Origin: Petunia secreta
Taxonomy: Eukaryota > Streptophyta > Magnoliopsida > Solanales > Solanaceae
Length of the DNA stretch: 64,000 nt
Reading direction: 5' to 3'
Assembly: GCA_029990175.1 (NCBI GenBank)
Contig: JARKIP010000021.1
Span: 21,643,501 to 21,707,500 of the forward strand
The translations under genes were made by a program, and so were the position numbers. Under the pieces are notes generated by a model that made no database searches, was not told the origin of the DNA, and was given only the letters and a program-made list of their open reading frames with translations. Below, one piece after another: positions 1-11,231 of the stretch (position 1 is its first letter; each line of letters starts with the position of its first letter).

Positions 1-579
1 AATGTCGACAGGGCGTACATACTATGCCACAACCTTGGAACGTATTTATATGTTATGTTTTCTGGTTACTGGTTGTTATGTCATATACTGAGTGTATAAG
101 TATTCCACCTCAGCTTTATATTATATCTGTTACAGGAGTATTCTGCTCCACTCGGTTATCAACTTATGTGACCCTATTACATTATATTTCATATCATATA
201 TATTATTTTATTCCTTGTATTTGTTGTTCATTTATGACTACGTGCATTAATTACGTGCATTGCTTATCTGTTCTACTTGTCATGATGTGTGATTCTATGA
301 TTGGCTCTTTTATCTTTGAGGAGACTAGTTATTCCTCTCTTACTGAGTCCTTATGAATCACCCTTATCCATTTTTTTTTGCGTTGTCTTTAAGTTTCGAC
401 AGATTCCGCCCTAGGGCTCAGCTGTGGTGAGCCAACTTGTTTGTTGAGGACACCACCTATAGTTATCATAGTTTTTCTCTTTTCGGGAGATGTACATATA
501 TTTGGACTTTATAGATATCTGATTTGGATGGTTCAAGACCTATGTGTTTGGGTAGTTAGCTGCAATTCTTCAGTTCGCC

Positions 580-624
<45 letters not shown>

Positions 625-805
625 CTTACATAAATATAAAATATGTGTCTATTACGCTTTTCTTATGTCGTTTAAGTTAATTTCATATCATTTTTTAGTT
701 GAATTCTTATCGTTTGCGTAAGTTGTGTTTATAGGGTTCGCCCGACGGATCTATGAAAGGCTATCGGGTGGTCGCACGACCTAGCCAAAAATTCACGTCG
801 TGTCA
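1..805 (+). repeat. 5' LTR (right part) of the Tekay-like element
   Basis: From position 1 the sequence aligns with the 3' LTR from about 7147 onward. It ends in CA at 805, two bases before a primer-binding site. Compared with the other LTR it carries an AT/GT dinucleotide expansion near 580-618. The beginning of this LTR lies outside the window. Confidence 0.85.
580..618. repeat. (AT)n(GT)n microsatellite inside the 5' LTR
   Basis: A short AT run is followed by about 13 GT units. The matching position in the 3' LTR (near 7785) has no such repeat, so the expansion arose after insertion of the element. Confidence 0.9.
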
Positions 806-807
806 GT

Positions 808-819
808 TGGTATCAAAGC
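808..819 (+). promoter_or_regulatory. Primer-binding site (initiator tRNA-Met type) of the Tekay-like element
   Basis: TGGTATCAAAGC differs by one base from TGGTATCAGAGC, the usual plant site complementary to initiator tRNA-Met. It begins two bases after the LTR. Confidence 0.8.
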
Positions 820-1011
820 CCGGTTTAGAATTTTTCCCGATCGTGACAGTATCTAATAGAGTTTTACTGATCGGGCGGGGACGTTCGTACCTATCTACGA
901 GATGCTATGGTGGAATTTAGGCAGTTTCTTTTCTTTATGTCCTCGTCTTAGGTGAGTCTTCTTATCTGAAGTTAAATATCTTTGTTAATTCATTCGCAGT
1001 AAATTGTGAGA

Positions 1012-2470
1012 ATGCGCGCGACTGCTCAGCGTGAGGAGGAGTAGCCAGTGGCAACCCATATGAATTCCTGCTACTCTGCGCAGTGGAGGTGTTGTCCACG
1101 ATAATGATCATGGTAGAGGTCATGGTCGATGAAGAGGTAGAGCTGCCTCGCCTACGAGGATGGTGGATCATGCTAATCCAATTGTAGAGGTTTCGGCAAT
1201 GCCAACTCCTATTGGGCAGAGGGAGCAGGATTTGTTCATTCCCCCAGTACTTCATGATGCTTTTATGAGATTCTTGGTGGCACAGATGCCCCAGAGACCT
1301 CCTGTTCTGCAGACAGCTCCTCAGGCTATTGTAGATGTTCTTATTCCTCAGGCAGCTCCTCAGGCTGTGGTAGATATTAGTGCTCAGGCTCAGGGAGCCC
1401 TTATTCCAGCTCCGGATGTAACTCTAGGTGTTTATGTTCCAGAGGTAGCAGGCGTTGTGCCTTCAGTTGTTTAGGTTAGTCAAACACCCAAGTAGTAGAT
1501 TTGGTCGATGATCCGGCGAGGTTATATAATTTTACCAGACCTAATCCTCTGATATTCTACGGTCATACATCAGATAAGTCCCGTGAGTTTCTTGATCGAT
1601 GCCAACATATTCTTGAGGCCCTTAGGTATCTTGAGAAGTATGTAGTTGAGTATACTGCCTTTCAATTTGAGGGTCCAGCTTTAGCTTGGTGGACCACACT
1701 TCGATCAGCTAGGCAAAGCTTGCCTAAGCTGACTTGGAGTGAGTTCTCCCAGCGATTCATGGAGAAATTTCTTCATCGCAGTCGAGTAGGATGGAAAAAG
1801 AGGTAGTTTGAGAGAATTTGACAGGGCAACCTGTCAGTCTCGGAGCTTTTGTTCTCTAAGATGTCTGCGTATGCTCTAGATCTTGTATAGGAGCCCTCCG
1901 AGAGGGTTAGACGTTTTATTGATGGGCTTTCTCCCTATTTGCGGTCCCAGATGGCTCGTGAGATTGAGGTCAGGACTCCATTTGATGTTGTTGTTGATAT
2001 TGCTAGGAGGTATGAGACATATCATAAATTGGAGATGGAAGAATTAGAGCGGGTGAGTAAGAGATTCAGTGGTTTCATCCTAGTACTTCGTCTGGAGGTA
2101 AGAGTTATCAGCAGCGGAGCATGCCACTTGTTAGGCTAGTTCAGCCTCCGACACGTGATTTTCAGAACGTGCATACTTCTTCTCAGGTCCAGTTCCGGTT
2201 TAGCCCATGAGATCAATCTCAATTTGATCAACGTAGATTTGCTTTAGGGTGCTTTATTTGTCAGGACCCAGGGCATCATAAGAAGGATTTTTCTTATCTT
2301 CATCAGTAGGGTAAAAGTCGTCCTTTCTCTCGCCCTCCGATACCTATGCAGCAACAGCCTCAGGCTGTCCCTTCTAGGTCTCAGCCAGCTAAAGGTGCCC
2401 CACCACCCGGTAAAGGTCATGGGCGTGGTTCTGGTGGTTCATCCAAATGTGGTTCTTAGGGAAGCGACTC
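1012..2470 (+). pseudogene. gag pseudogene of the Tekay-like element
   Basis: The capsid protein gene of the retrotransposon is broken by stops. A plausible start ATG at 1012 meets a stop after ten codons. Further pieces lie at 1160-1474 (proline/alanine/glutamine-rich N-terminal part), 1501-1806 (core capsid region with a Phe-Leu-Asp-Arg-Cys motif, a paired tryptophan and a Thr-Trp-x-x-Phe motif typical of plant gypsy gag) and 1939-2139. Near 2250-2300 a CCHC-like zinc knuckle is visible but its last cysteine reads as phenylalanine. The later part (2330-2450) is proline- and glutamine-rich. No intact protein can be made. Confidence 0.8.
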
Positions 2471-2575
2471 AGCTCTGCTGCAGAGATAGCTTTATGCATT
2501 GCCAGCCAGACAGGATACCGAGGCATCTCTAGCTTTTGTTACAGGTAGCCTATCTGTTTGTGGTCGAGATGAATA

Positions 2576-2861
2576 TTCTTTGATGGATCCAGGATCTACC
2601 TATTCATATGTATCCCCTTAATTTTCTTCGGGTTTACATGTTAATTATATGCATCTCTATAATCTATTCTATGTTTCTACTCCTACCGGAGACACTATTG
2701 TTGTGGATCGAGTTTATCCTGCTTGTACCATATCTTTTGGGGGTCATGAGACTTTGGTAGACCTTCTGGTTTTGGATATGGTTGAATTTGATGTCATTAT
2801 CGGCATGGATTGGTTGGCATCATGTTATGCCACTATGGATTGTCATGTAAAGTCTATTTGA
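2576..2861 (+). pseudogene. Retropepsin-like aspartic protease remnant
   Basis: The region reads Asp-Pro-Gly-Ser-Thr where the family has Asp-Ser-Gly-Ser-Thr, so the active-site triad is altered. A stop follows shortly. The C-terminal half (2649-2861) keeps the Asp-Val-Ile-Ile-Gly-Met-Asp-Trp-Leu motif that closes retropepsins of this lineage. In a working element it would cut the gag-pol polyprotein. Here it is a remnant between gag and RT. Confidence 0.75.
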
Positions 2862-3099
2862 TTGTCTCTTCTTGGCTCAGCGCCAGTAGTATAGCAGGGT
2901 TCTCAGTTTCCACCTATATAGCATGTTATTTTTTTCTTGAAGGCAAAGCGAACGATGGATAAAAGGTGTTCAATGTATCTTGCCATGGTTCAAGATACCA
3001 CTATGGAGATTACATCACTCGATTTCTTTTTTTGTTATGAGGGTGTTCTCGAATGTGTTTCCAGATGATTCCTATGACTTCTTCTTGATCGAGAGATCG

Positions 3100-4395
3100 A
3101 GTTAGGAATTTATATAGTGCCAGGAACTTAGCCTATTTCCATCCCTCCTTATCGCATAGCTCTGTCAGAGTTGAAGGAGCAGTTGCAGGCTTTGCTGGAT
3201 AATGGATTCATTAAGCCGAGTATTTCTCCATGGGGTGCTCCTATTCTGTTTGTGAAGAAGAGGATGGGACCATGCAGATGTGTATTCGTTATCGGCAGTT
3301 GAATAAGGTTACCATCAAGAACAAGTACCCCTTGCCTCGTATTGATGATTTATTTGATCAGTTGCAGAGTGGATTCTTTTCTAAGATCGATTTGCAGTAT
3401 GCTATCATCAGTTGAAGATTTGGGAATCAAATATCCGAAAGACTGCTTTTAGGACTCGTTACGACCATTACGAGTTCCTGGTTATGTCTTTTGGACTGAC
3501 TAATGCCCATGCAGCCTTTATGGATCCCATGAACCGGATATCCAAGTCGTTCCTCGATTCCTTCATCAATGTCTTCATAGATGACATTTTCTATTCTCAC
3601 AGCAGCGAGGAGCAGGATTATCATTTGAGGGTGGTTCTTCAAACCCTCTGCGATCGTAAGTTGTATGCCAAGTTCTCGAAATACGTTTTTGGCTTGATTC
3701 TATGGCATTCTTGGATCACGTGGTATCCAGTGAGGGTGTCAAGGTTGATACGACGAAGATTGAGGCGGTGCAGAATTGGCCTCGTCCTACCTCACCGACT
3801 GAGATTCACAGCTTTCTTGGTCTAGCAGGTTATTATCGTAGGCTCGTGGAGAAGTTTTCTACTATTGCAGCTCCCCTAACTCGCCTGACTCAGAAGGTGG
3901 TTCAGTTCCGATGGTCCGATGAGTGTGAGACAAGCTTTCAGAAGCTTAAGGCCTTATTGACTTCAGCTCCAGTGCTATCCCTTCCTTCTGATACTGGTGG
4001 ATTTGTAATCTATTGTGATGCATCTGATGTAGGCCTTGGTTGTGTTCTTATGCAGAATGGGAGGATGATTGCTAATTCTTCCAGGCTTCTGAAGCCTAAT
4101 AAGAATAATTATATGACTTATGATCTAGAGTTGGCAATTATGGTCTTCGCTCTGAAGATTTGGAGGCACTATCTTTATGGCGAGCTTTGTGAGGTGTATA
4201 CCAATCACAAAAGATTGCAGTATCTCTTATCTCAAAAGGATCTTAATGGTCGACAGTGGAGGTGGCTTGAGTTAATTAAGGATTATGATTTCACTATCCG
4301 CTATCATCATGGAAAGGCGAATATGTTAGCAGATGCTTTGAGCAGGAAGTCCATCGACAGCTTGGATTTTTTTTTATGCAGAGTTGCAGACATGT
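3100..4395 (+). pseudogene. Reverse transcriptase and RNase H remnant
   Basis: The RT runs across three frames. The first part (3100-3415) carries the fingers region and the Phe-Ser-Lys-Ile-Asp-Leu motif. A frameshift near 3415 leads to the palm, where the catalytic box reads Phe-Ile-Asp-Asp (3574-3590). Another shift near 3700 leads into the connection region and RNase H (3702-4397, 231 codons open). RNase H keeps the first catalytic aspartate in Tyr-Cys-Asp-Ala-Ser and the Ala-Asp-Ala-Leu-Ser-Arg end motif common to plant gypsy elements. The RNase H half is the best preserved part of the element. Confidence 0.85.
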
Positions 4396-4639
4396 GACCT
4401 TTAGCCTGAGATTTACAGTCCCTCGGCGACTCTGGAGTGAGACTTCTTTGCCCAGACTCTAATCGAGTCTTGGCATGTATTGCAGCTCAATCTTCCTTAG
4501 TCAGTCAGATTAAGGGAAGATAGTTCGTGGATCCTCATTTGCAGGAGTTGCGTGGCCGTGTCCTATATGGAGGATTTCCCTCTTTCGAACTTGATTCAGA
4601 TAGAATTCTTCGGTTTAATGGTCGGCTCTGTGTCCTTGA

Positions 4640-5440
4640 TGTCAGAGATCTGCAACAGTCAGTGCTCCGCAAGGCTCATAACTCGCGTTATTCTATTCAT
4701 CCTGGCATTACTAAAATGTATCAGGATCTCTGAGAGATATATTGGTGGTAGAGGATGAAGAGGGATGTATTTGATTATGTGTCTTGTTGCTTGAATTGCC
4801 AGCAAGTTAAGTTCAAGCACCGGAGACCGACAGGGTTAACACAGGCGTTGCCCATTTCCCAGTGGAAGTGGGAGTATATCACTGGATTTTATGGTTGGTC
4901 TGCCAAAGACCCTGCGACGCCATGATTCGGTGTGGGTCATTGTTGATAGACTGACTAAATCAGCTCACTTCATCCTTGTGAAGACTAACGATTCAACTTA
5001 GAGTTTGGGCCGGATTAGGCTACATGGCACTCCTGTATCTATTATCTCAGATTATGGTTCCCAGTTTACTTTCCAGTTTTGACAGTCTTTTCAAAGGGAC
5101 TTAGGGACCCAGGTGCAGCTTAGCACGACATTTCATCCTCAGACTGATGGTCAGTCCGAGCGAGTTATTTAAGTTTGGGAGGATATGCTAAGAGCTTGTA
5201 CATTACACTACGGAGGCTATTGGGATGATCATTTGGCTTTAGTGGAGTTTTATTATAATAACAACTATAAATCCTCCATTCAAATGGCTCCATTTGAGGC
5301 CTTGTATGGTCGTAGATGTCATTCTCTGATTGGTTGGTTCGAGTCTCGAGAAGTTGAGCTTATGAGTTCAGAGATGTTTTCTCATACTCTTGATGTTGTT
5401 CGTGTTATTCAGGATCGTCTGCGGACTGCTTAGAGCAGGC
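4640..5440 (+). pseudogene. Integrase remnant
   Basis: A His-His-Cys-Cys zinc-binding domain is visible (histidines near 4675-4710, cysteines near 4785-4800). The core follows with the Val-Asp-Arg-Leu-Thr-Lys-Ser-Ala-His-Phe motif (4945-4975), a second acidic segment (5040-5060) and the His-Pro-Gln-Thr-Asp-Gly-Gln-Ser-Glu motif (5135-5160). The last open stretch, 5185-5433, carries the downstream helix region. Several stops and frame changes make it non-functional. Confidence 0.82.
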
Positions 5441-5689
5441 AGATTTCATACTCGAACCGGAGGAGGCGAGAGTTAAAGTTCGAGGTCGGGTATTTCTGAA
5501 AGTGTCGTCGATGCGGGGTGTAAAGAGATTTGGGAGGAAAGGGAAGCTCAGTCCCAGATTCATTGGCCCTTTTTGTATCGAGAAACATATTGGTAAGGTT
5601 GCTTATCGGCTCGATTTGCCAGCTTCTATGCTGGTTCACCCTGTGTTTTATGTATCGATGCTTCGGAAGCGTATTTGAGATCCTTCTGA

Positions 5690-5905
5690 AGTGATTGAGG
5701 TAGAAACTACTCAGCTAGATATAAATCTAGTCTATGAGGAGTTCCTAGTTGCCATAGTTGCCAGGGATGTCCAAAAGCTTCATTCGAAGCAGATTCCGTT
5801 GGTTTGAGTGCGATGGCATAATCGTCCCCGCGAGGAGGATACTTGGGAGCCTGAGTTTAGTATGCGTGGGTTGGGATGATTCAGGTTTGATCTTGATCTC
5901 TAAAG
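5690..5905 (+). pseudogene. Chromodomain-like C-terminal tail of the integrase
   Basis: The frame near 5740-5870 shows a hydrophobic-Val-Ala-Arg-x-Val-Gln-Lys-Leu segment followed by a Trp-His-Asn-Arg-Pro and Thr-Trp-Glu-Pro-Glu motif. This is the pattern of the chromodomain that ends integrase in chromoviruses and is thought to guide insertion to heterochromatin. One stop interrupts it. Confidence 0.65.
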
Positions 5906-6047
5906 CTTAAGAATTCTTATCGTGTTTATGATTCTGGTTCTGTAATGGTGTAGAAATATCTGATAAAATGTCGGTGAAAGTTGGTGTAAGCATTCTTATG
6001 TGAAATTTACTCTAGACTCTGGCTCGTTCGAGGACGAACAAGAGTCT

Positions 6048-6060
6048 AAGTGGATGAGAA
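6048..6060 (+). promoter_or_regulatory. Probable polypurine tract of the Tekay-like element
   Basis: A purine-rich stretch (AAGTGGATGAGAA) abuts the presumed TG start of the 3' LTR at 6061. It is interrupted by pyrimidines, so it is either decayed or slightly misplaced. Confidence 0.5.
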
Positions 6061-7978
6061 TGAAATGACTTTAGGTAGTCATTTCAGGAGTTAAAATGAC
6101 TTTAGGTAATCATTTCAGGAGTTAGCACTCTGATTGGCATGCCTACAGTCTTAAAAGCTTTGTAAGGTCCATTAGAACCTCTCTGTAAAATTTGAGCCGA
6201 TTCAGACCTCGTTTGGTAGGATTTTTAAGAAGGTTTCCGTTTCAGTTGTCGGTAAAGCTTAAAAGAGATTTTCGAGCTCGATTTGAGTAAATGAGCTCTG
6301 ATTTGAAATCTCAAAGTTGTGTTAGGTTTGTATGGTCATTTGTCACCCGTAGGAATTTTCGGGAAGTGTGCTACGAGGTCGTTCGGTCAGCTTCATTAAA
6401 ATTTCGAAAGTTAAGAAATCGACCTCTTTCCGTGGAAGCCGTATCTTGAGTTTTGAAAATCCGATTCGAGTTTTGTCTACTCAAGCATGTCACACAAGCC
6501 TTGTATGACTTATGTGTAAAATTTGGAGTCATTCTGAGCATTGTAGTGTCCCGTTTGGATCCAAATTGCAGATCAGCTATTGATGGTACAAAATCTGTAT
6601 TTTCTAAGTCTGTAGCAGCACTTCAAAGGCAGTATAAAAGCCTCTTCTTGGCTGTTTCAATTTCAGATTTAAACCACTCTTTTCCAAGTCAGTGAGAAAT
6701 TTTGATTCAATTTCATCCAAAATGATCAGGTATCGATCCTAAGCTAATATATTTTGTTAATTCATGATTCTTGAGCTAAAATCTCTTGAAATTGAATTGA
6801 AAAATTGAGTGAGTAGCCTAAAATTTATGAAACTGCGGAATTTAGTTAAATTGAATTTTGAATATAAAAATCAATGATACCATTGGACTCGTGAGATTAT
6901 GAGGAGTCTGGAATGTATAGCTTATGAATTTTCGCCTAAGCCCCGACCATAGTAATTTTTCTTATTTGACCGTCTAAAGGCTAAATACTATTTATTCTGG
7001 CACTTATAAGTGCGAATATATTTCTTTGGCTCAGAAAAGAAATATTTTGAGGTTCGGACTGGAAAAGAAGTCGTTAGTGATTATATCTATTTCTTTGACG
7101 GCCTTTGGTCTTATGGATATTCGATTCACGCGTTCTTTACGTGAATAACTGCCGACAGGGCCTACTAACTACGCCACAGACTTGGAACGCATTTATATGT
7201 TATGTTTTCCGGTTACGAGTTGTTATATCATATATTGAGTGTAAGAGTATTCCACCTCAGCTTTATATTGTATCGGGTGCAGGAGTATTCCGCCCCAGGA
7301 GCAGCAGTATTCCGCTCCACTTGTTTATCAATACATGTGACCCTATTACATTATTTTTCATATCATATCATTTCATTACTTGTATTTGTTGGCCATTTAT
7401 GACTACATACATTGATTACGTGCATTGCTTATTTGTTGTACTTGTCATAATGTGTGATTCTATGATTGACCCTTCTATCTTCGAGGAGGCTAGTTATTCC
7501 TCTCTTATTGAGTCTTTATGACTCATTCCTTATCCGTCTGTGTGTTATCTTTACATTTCGACAGATTCCACCCTATGGCCCAGCCAATAGTGTGATTGAG
7601 GAGCGAGTACGTTCTCAGCTGTTTGTGGTGCGCCAGCTTAGTTGTTGAGGACACCACCTGTAGTTATCATAGTTATATCTCAGTTTTACTCCCTTCAGGA
7701 GATGTACATATTTTTGGACTTCATAGATGTCTGATCTGGATGGCTCTAGACCTATGTGTTTGGGTAGTTAGCTGCAATCCTTCTGTCAGCTTTCCGCTTA
7801 TAAATACGTAAAGTATATGTCTATTCCGCTTTTCTTATGTCATTTAAATTAATTTCATATCATTATTTAGTTGAATTCTTATTGTTTGTGTAAGTTAAGT
7901 TTATAGGGTTCGCCTAACATGTTTAGGGAGGATTTGTTGGGTGTCCACACGGCTTGACCGAAAATCTGGATTGTATCA
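6061..7978 (+). repeat. 3' LTR of the Tekay-like element
   Basis: The LTR runs from TG at 6061 to CA at 7978, about 1.9 kb. Its last 830 bases match 1-805. A partial internal duplication near 7280-7315 is absent from the left LTR. The start is inferred from the end of pol and the purine tract because the matching left-LTR start is outside the window. Confidence 0.75.
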
Positions 7979-7984
7979 CCAACT

Positions 7985-8040
7985 AATACAATTAGTTTGG
8001 TTTTCCTTTCGAAAAACAACCGAACCAAACCGCACTATGA
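7985..8040. repeat. Short inverted repeat, possible MITE fragment
   Basis: Two arms rich in GGTTT and AAACC motifs face each other around a TTTCGAAA centre. The pattern resembles the ends of common plant MITEs, but no target duplication is seen. It may simply be the DNA into which the Tekay-like element inserted. Confidence 0.3.
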
Positions 8041-8269
8041 ATACTTCTAAATACTAAGTCGAGCTAATCCAAGGGAAGCAAGGTTATACGAGAGGGTAGA
8101 TCGAAAAAAGAAAAGAATATAAGTAAAGTTAAGGCAACACGACAAATAGGAATCGAACACGACACACCAAATGAGTAAAGAAGGTTCGTTGGTAGAGAAA
8201 CAAAGAAAAAGACCCCCTTCAACCAAAGCCTTTAAACCAAACACAAAACAAATAAAAAGTCCAAAGACA

Positions 8270-8400
8270 AAGGCAAATAAATAAAGAAAACATTTTTCAA
8301 AATTTCATTCATCACAACAACATAATAAAATTCTCTGTCTACGATCTTCTATTCTCTTCAGCGGTCAGTTTCAAAGATCTTTTCTTTTTTCTAATTTTTG
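8270..8400 (+). promoter_or_regulatory. Probable promoter-proximal region and first (untranslated) exon of the A20/AN1 gene
   Basis: A TATA-like AAATAAATAAAG (8273-8284) precedes a CA- and CT-rich stretch typical of plant leaders, ending near GCGGTCAG (about 8359-8370), a possible weak splice donor. The AG at 10701-10702, only 13 bases before the start codon, is a strong acceptor, so an upstream leader exon is expected. Its exact limits are inferred. Confidence 0.4.
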
Positions 8401-8598
8401 ATGTTTTATTTGTAACCCAATTATTATTATTTTTAATGGATCTATGCACTTTTTCATGATTTGGGTTTTATTTTATTATTGTTATGCTTATGTTCATGTA
8501 TTAATCTTGATCTGCTTTGCTTTATTTGTTGAATTAGCTTAATTTTTGTGGGTTTTAATTCTTTTTATTTATTGTATCCTTGTAAAGATGGAGTCTTT

Positions 8599-8711
8599 GA
8601 GCCGAGGGTCTGTTGGAAACAGCCTCTTTACCAGGTAGGGGTAAGGTTTGCGTACATGTCACCCTCCCCGGACCCCTCGGCACTCTTGTGGGATCATAGT
8701 GGGTATGTTGT
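8599..8711 (+). mobile_element. 5'-truncated Au-like SINE
   Basis: The insert starts with GAGCCGAGGGTCTGTTGGAA and ends with GGGTATGTTGTTG, which are the conserved 3' half and tail of the Au SINE family as I know it. It is flanked by 18-base direct repeats at 8581-8598 and 8712-8729 with one mismatch, which proves retroposition of a 5'-truncated copy. It lies in the leader intron of the A20/AN1 gene. Confidence 0.85.
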
Positions 8712-9180
8712 TGTAAAGATTGAGTCTTTAATGTTTTTTTTCTCATAACAATCTTTTAAACTTTGAGTCTTTGGAGTTTTCTCCTCATAATTATTAGGTA
8801 CCTTTTAACAAGATTGAATTTTTAGGAGTTTTACCTTGTCTTTATGTACTGTGGGATTGAAATTTTGCTGCTGCTAGCATGATATTGAAGTTTTATGGTT
8901 ACCCTTTTGTTTTCTTGGTGTTTATGTGGTGTTTATTTGGAGAATTTCTTGTGGTTGTGTTACAGAAGCCAGAATTAGGCATCTATAGCATCTGAAAGTA
9001 AAGCCAAGTTGTTTTCTGCTTGCTACTTTAATACTAGGTTATTTGTCAGAACATAGTTTGCCAAATTGAACATAGAAGTTGAGTTTGACCAATTTTAAAA
9101 GACGAGGGATACAGAAATTTTGAGTATACGTGTGAATTGTTGCTTGTTTTGCATGAGCATAGTTGTGAATAGGTCCAGTT

Positions 9181-9282
9181 CTATGTTGCTCGTATCCGGA
9201 TGCGTGTCGGATCCTCCAAAAGTAGTGCATTTAAGGAGGATCCGACACCGGTGCGGCTACATTTTGGAGGATCCGAGCAACT
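9181..9282. mobile_element. Foldback MITE, probably Mutator-like
   Basis: Inverted arms beginning with GTTGCTCG enclose nested copies of GTGTCGGATCCTCC and its complement, so the whole 102 bp can fold on itself. Direct repeats of 11 bases (TAGGTCCAGTT at 9170-9180, TAGGTCTAGTT at 9283-9293) flank it. A duplication of about 9-11 bases suggests a Mutator-like source. It is a family I recognise as common in Solanaceae DNA. Confidence 0.75.
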
Positions 9283-10190
9283 TAGGTCTAGTTTCACTTT
9301 CAGGTTTACTGACTTGAGGTTCTTTGGCTTTCACAACTTCTGTTGTGCTGATCTTGCAGCTTTTGGTATATGTTCTGTCTTGTGTTCTTATGTTGTGCGA
9401 AGAAGGGATTCTTGCTGAGGATTACCTTGAATAAATTTTTTTAGACATGGTGTATTTACTAATTTTGAAAGGTTTATGCTTGCTTTTGTAGCTGGCAGAG
9501 CGGAAGATATCTTTTTCCTTTTAATTGTTCGTTCTCTGGAAAGGAGGGTGCAGGAAGTTTGCTTGTATTGTTGCTGTAGTGAGTTTAGAGTCTTCAGACG
9601 GTGTCGTGGTGCTTAAACGCTGGCAATTCAAATCTAGGATCAGTACTCCAGTGATGGATGTAGATGGAACACATAGGATTAATATAAAAATGCTGAAATA
9701 AAAGGGTGCTTTCAGAGCTTTCTGGGATAGGCAGATACCTAACAAAGTGAAAGACAAGTCCTATAGAATAGTTATGATACCAAATTACCAATAATATAGT
9801 ATGTGTGTGAAAGTTGGGTCTCCATGGCCGATCTTATCCACAAGATGAATGTCATAGAAATGTGAATGTTTGAGTGGTTCTGCAGTCATACAAGATTGAA
9901 CACGATAAAAAGGAAGGTTAAAGATTATCACATCCAAAGAGGGTGCAAATAGTAGGCATAGGGGATTAAGTGAGATACCGTCATCTGATATAGTTTGGGT
10001 CATTTGGCCATGTTGTACATAGACTTACATGTGTATTCTTTTGTAAGTAGGACAATATGATTATTGAATTGATAGAAGGAGAGGAAGTACACCTTAAAAT
10101 CACCTGGAGAGAAGATGCCTCACAATAGCTACAATATCTCATAATTAATACAGATTAGCTAAGAATAGAGCTTCTAATAGCAAAGAATCT

Positions 10191-10357
10191 TTGTAAACTA
10201 GGGAACCCGCAGCCGCTACCTTTTGGGTGCGCTCTGGGTAAACCCTGCTCCTTGTGCAATAGCTCGCAAAGCACACAGGAGAGATAAAGCACGCTAGGCA
10301 AGGCCCGTGCGACGAGCTCAAACTAAGGTTGTTGGAGAGGGGAATCGATGCTAGGTC
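10191..10357 (-). mobile_element. tRNA-derived SINE (SolS type), 5'-truncated
   Basis: Perfect 15-base direct repeats (AATAGCAAAGAATCT) at 10176-10190 and 10358-10372 bracket a 167-bp insert. Read on the - strand it begins with a degenerate box B (ATCGATTCC) and goes on with the GAGCTCGTCGCAC and CGGCTGCGGGTTCC motifs of the SolS SINE body. Box A is missing. It sits in the leader intron of the A20/AN1 gene. Confidence 0.82.
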
Positions 10358-10700
10358 AATAGCAAAGAATCTAAATAAGCAATAGAACAAGTTATATGTT
10401 TCTCGACATTTAGCAATACCAACTAGTTCGGTTAAGGCTTAATAGTTGATTGTTTCACTTTAGTTAAGCCCGGTGCTTAATATAAGACCTATTATTTGTA
10501 GTTAGAAACTTGTATGTGAGGATACATGTGAGATTAGGGAAAGTTTAGTTTTGGAAAACCATGAATTTTCCTCAGATACAAATTTTCTAACCTTGAAATG
10601 GATCTAAATAGAGCGGAACAGATATAGAGGATCGATATAGCCAACGTCAACTATTCATGATTAAGGTATAGTTTCTTGTTAATGTTTATCTCTCTTTTGC

Positions 10701-10702
10701 AG
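10701..10702 (+). promoter_or_regulatory. Splice acceptor of the leader intron of the A20/AN1 gene
   Basis: A pyrimidine-rich run (TCTCTCTTTTGCAG) ends 13 bases before the ATG at 10716. No in-frame coding sequence precedes it, so the intron lies in the 5' leader, an arrangement common in this gene family. Confidence 0.7.
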
Positions 10703-10715
10703 GAAAGTTGACGGT

Positions 10716-11231
10716 ATGGAGCATGATGAGACAGGATGCCAACCTCATCCAGAAGGCCCTATTTTGTGCATCAACAACTGCGGTTTCTTTGGAAGTGCTG
10801 CAAACATGAATATGTGCTCCAAATGTTACAAAGACATTGTTTTGAAACAGGAACAAGCAAAGCTTGCAGCGTCATCAATTGAGAACCTTGTAAATGGATC
10901 AAATGCTAGTGAGATGGGACCAGCAGTGGTTGGCTCTGTGGACGTGCAACCTGCCCCGGTAGAAGCAAAATCTGTGGCTTTGTCATTACCTGCATCTGCA
11001 AGTTCTGGTGGGGCTGCTGAATTGAAGCCTAAGGAGGGTCCAAGTCGGTGCAACACTTGCAAGAAAAAGGTTGGTTTGACAGGATTCAAATGCCGATGTG
11101 GTAACCTTTATTGTGGATCACACCGTTACTCAGACAAACATGACTGCCAGTTTGACTACCGCTCTGCTGGGCGTGATGCCATAGCAAAGGCCAATCCTGT
11201 TGTGAAGGCAGAAAAACTTGACAAGATCTAA
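10716..11231 (+). CDS. A20/AN1 zinc-finger stress-associated protein
   Basis: This is a complete single-exon coding region of 171 residues. An A20 finger lies near the N-terminus (Cys18, Cys22, Cys34, Cys37) and an AN1 finger near the C-terminus (Cys112, Cys115, Cys126, Cys128, Cys133, His136, His142, Cys144), joined by an Ala/Ser/Val-rich linker. All metal ligands are present. Plant proteins of this SAP family are small, mostly stress-induced regulators. Some bind ubiquitin or act as E3 ligases through A20, and they influence tolerance to cold, salt and drought. The ATG is 13 bases after a good splice acceptor and precedes the conserved start of the family. The gene converges on the PRELI-type gene downstream. 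Length and spacing fit the family well; which numbered member it is cannot be told from sequence alone. Confidence 0.95.
   Translation: MEHDETGCQPHPEGPILCINNCGFFGSAANMNMCSKCYKDIVLKQEQAKLAASSIENLVNGSNASEMGPAVVGSVDVQPAPVEAKSVALSLPASASSGGAAELKPKEGPSRCNTCKKKVGLTGFKCRCGNLYCGSHRYSDKHDCQFDYRSAGRDAIAKANPVVKAEKLDKI

Larger units (their letters stand above)
1..7978 (+). mobile_element. Degenerate Ty3/gypsy element, Tekay/Del-like chromovirus, 5' end cut by the window
   Basis: An LTR copy at each side (1-805 and 6061-7978) encloses gag, protease, reverse transcriptase, RNase H, integrase and a chromodomain-like tail in that order, which is the Ty3/gypsy chromovirus layout. The reading frame is broken by many stops and frameshifts, so the copy is dead. 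The two LTRs are clearly related but have diverged: the left one has gained a dinucleotide repeat and the right one a short internal duplication, which points to an old insertion. The assignment to Tekay/Del rests on the style of the RT and RNase H motifs and on the C-terminal chromodomain-like segment. It is recognition, not a computed phylogeny. Confidence 0.88.

Noticed and set aside
441..680. A 79-codon frame with a Cys/Val repeat
   Set aside because: It is the translation of a GT microsatellite inside an LTR.
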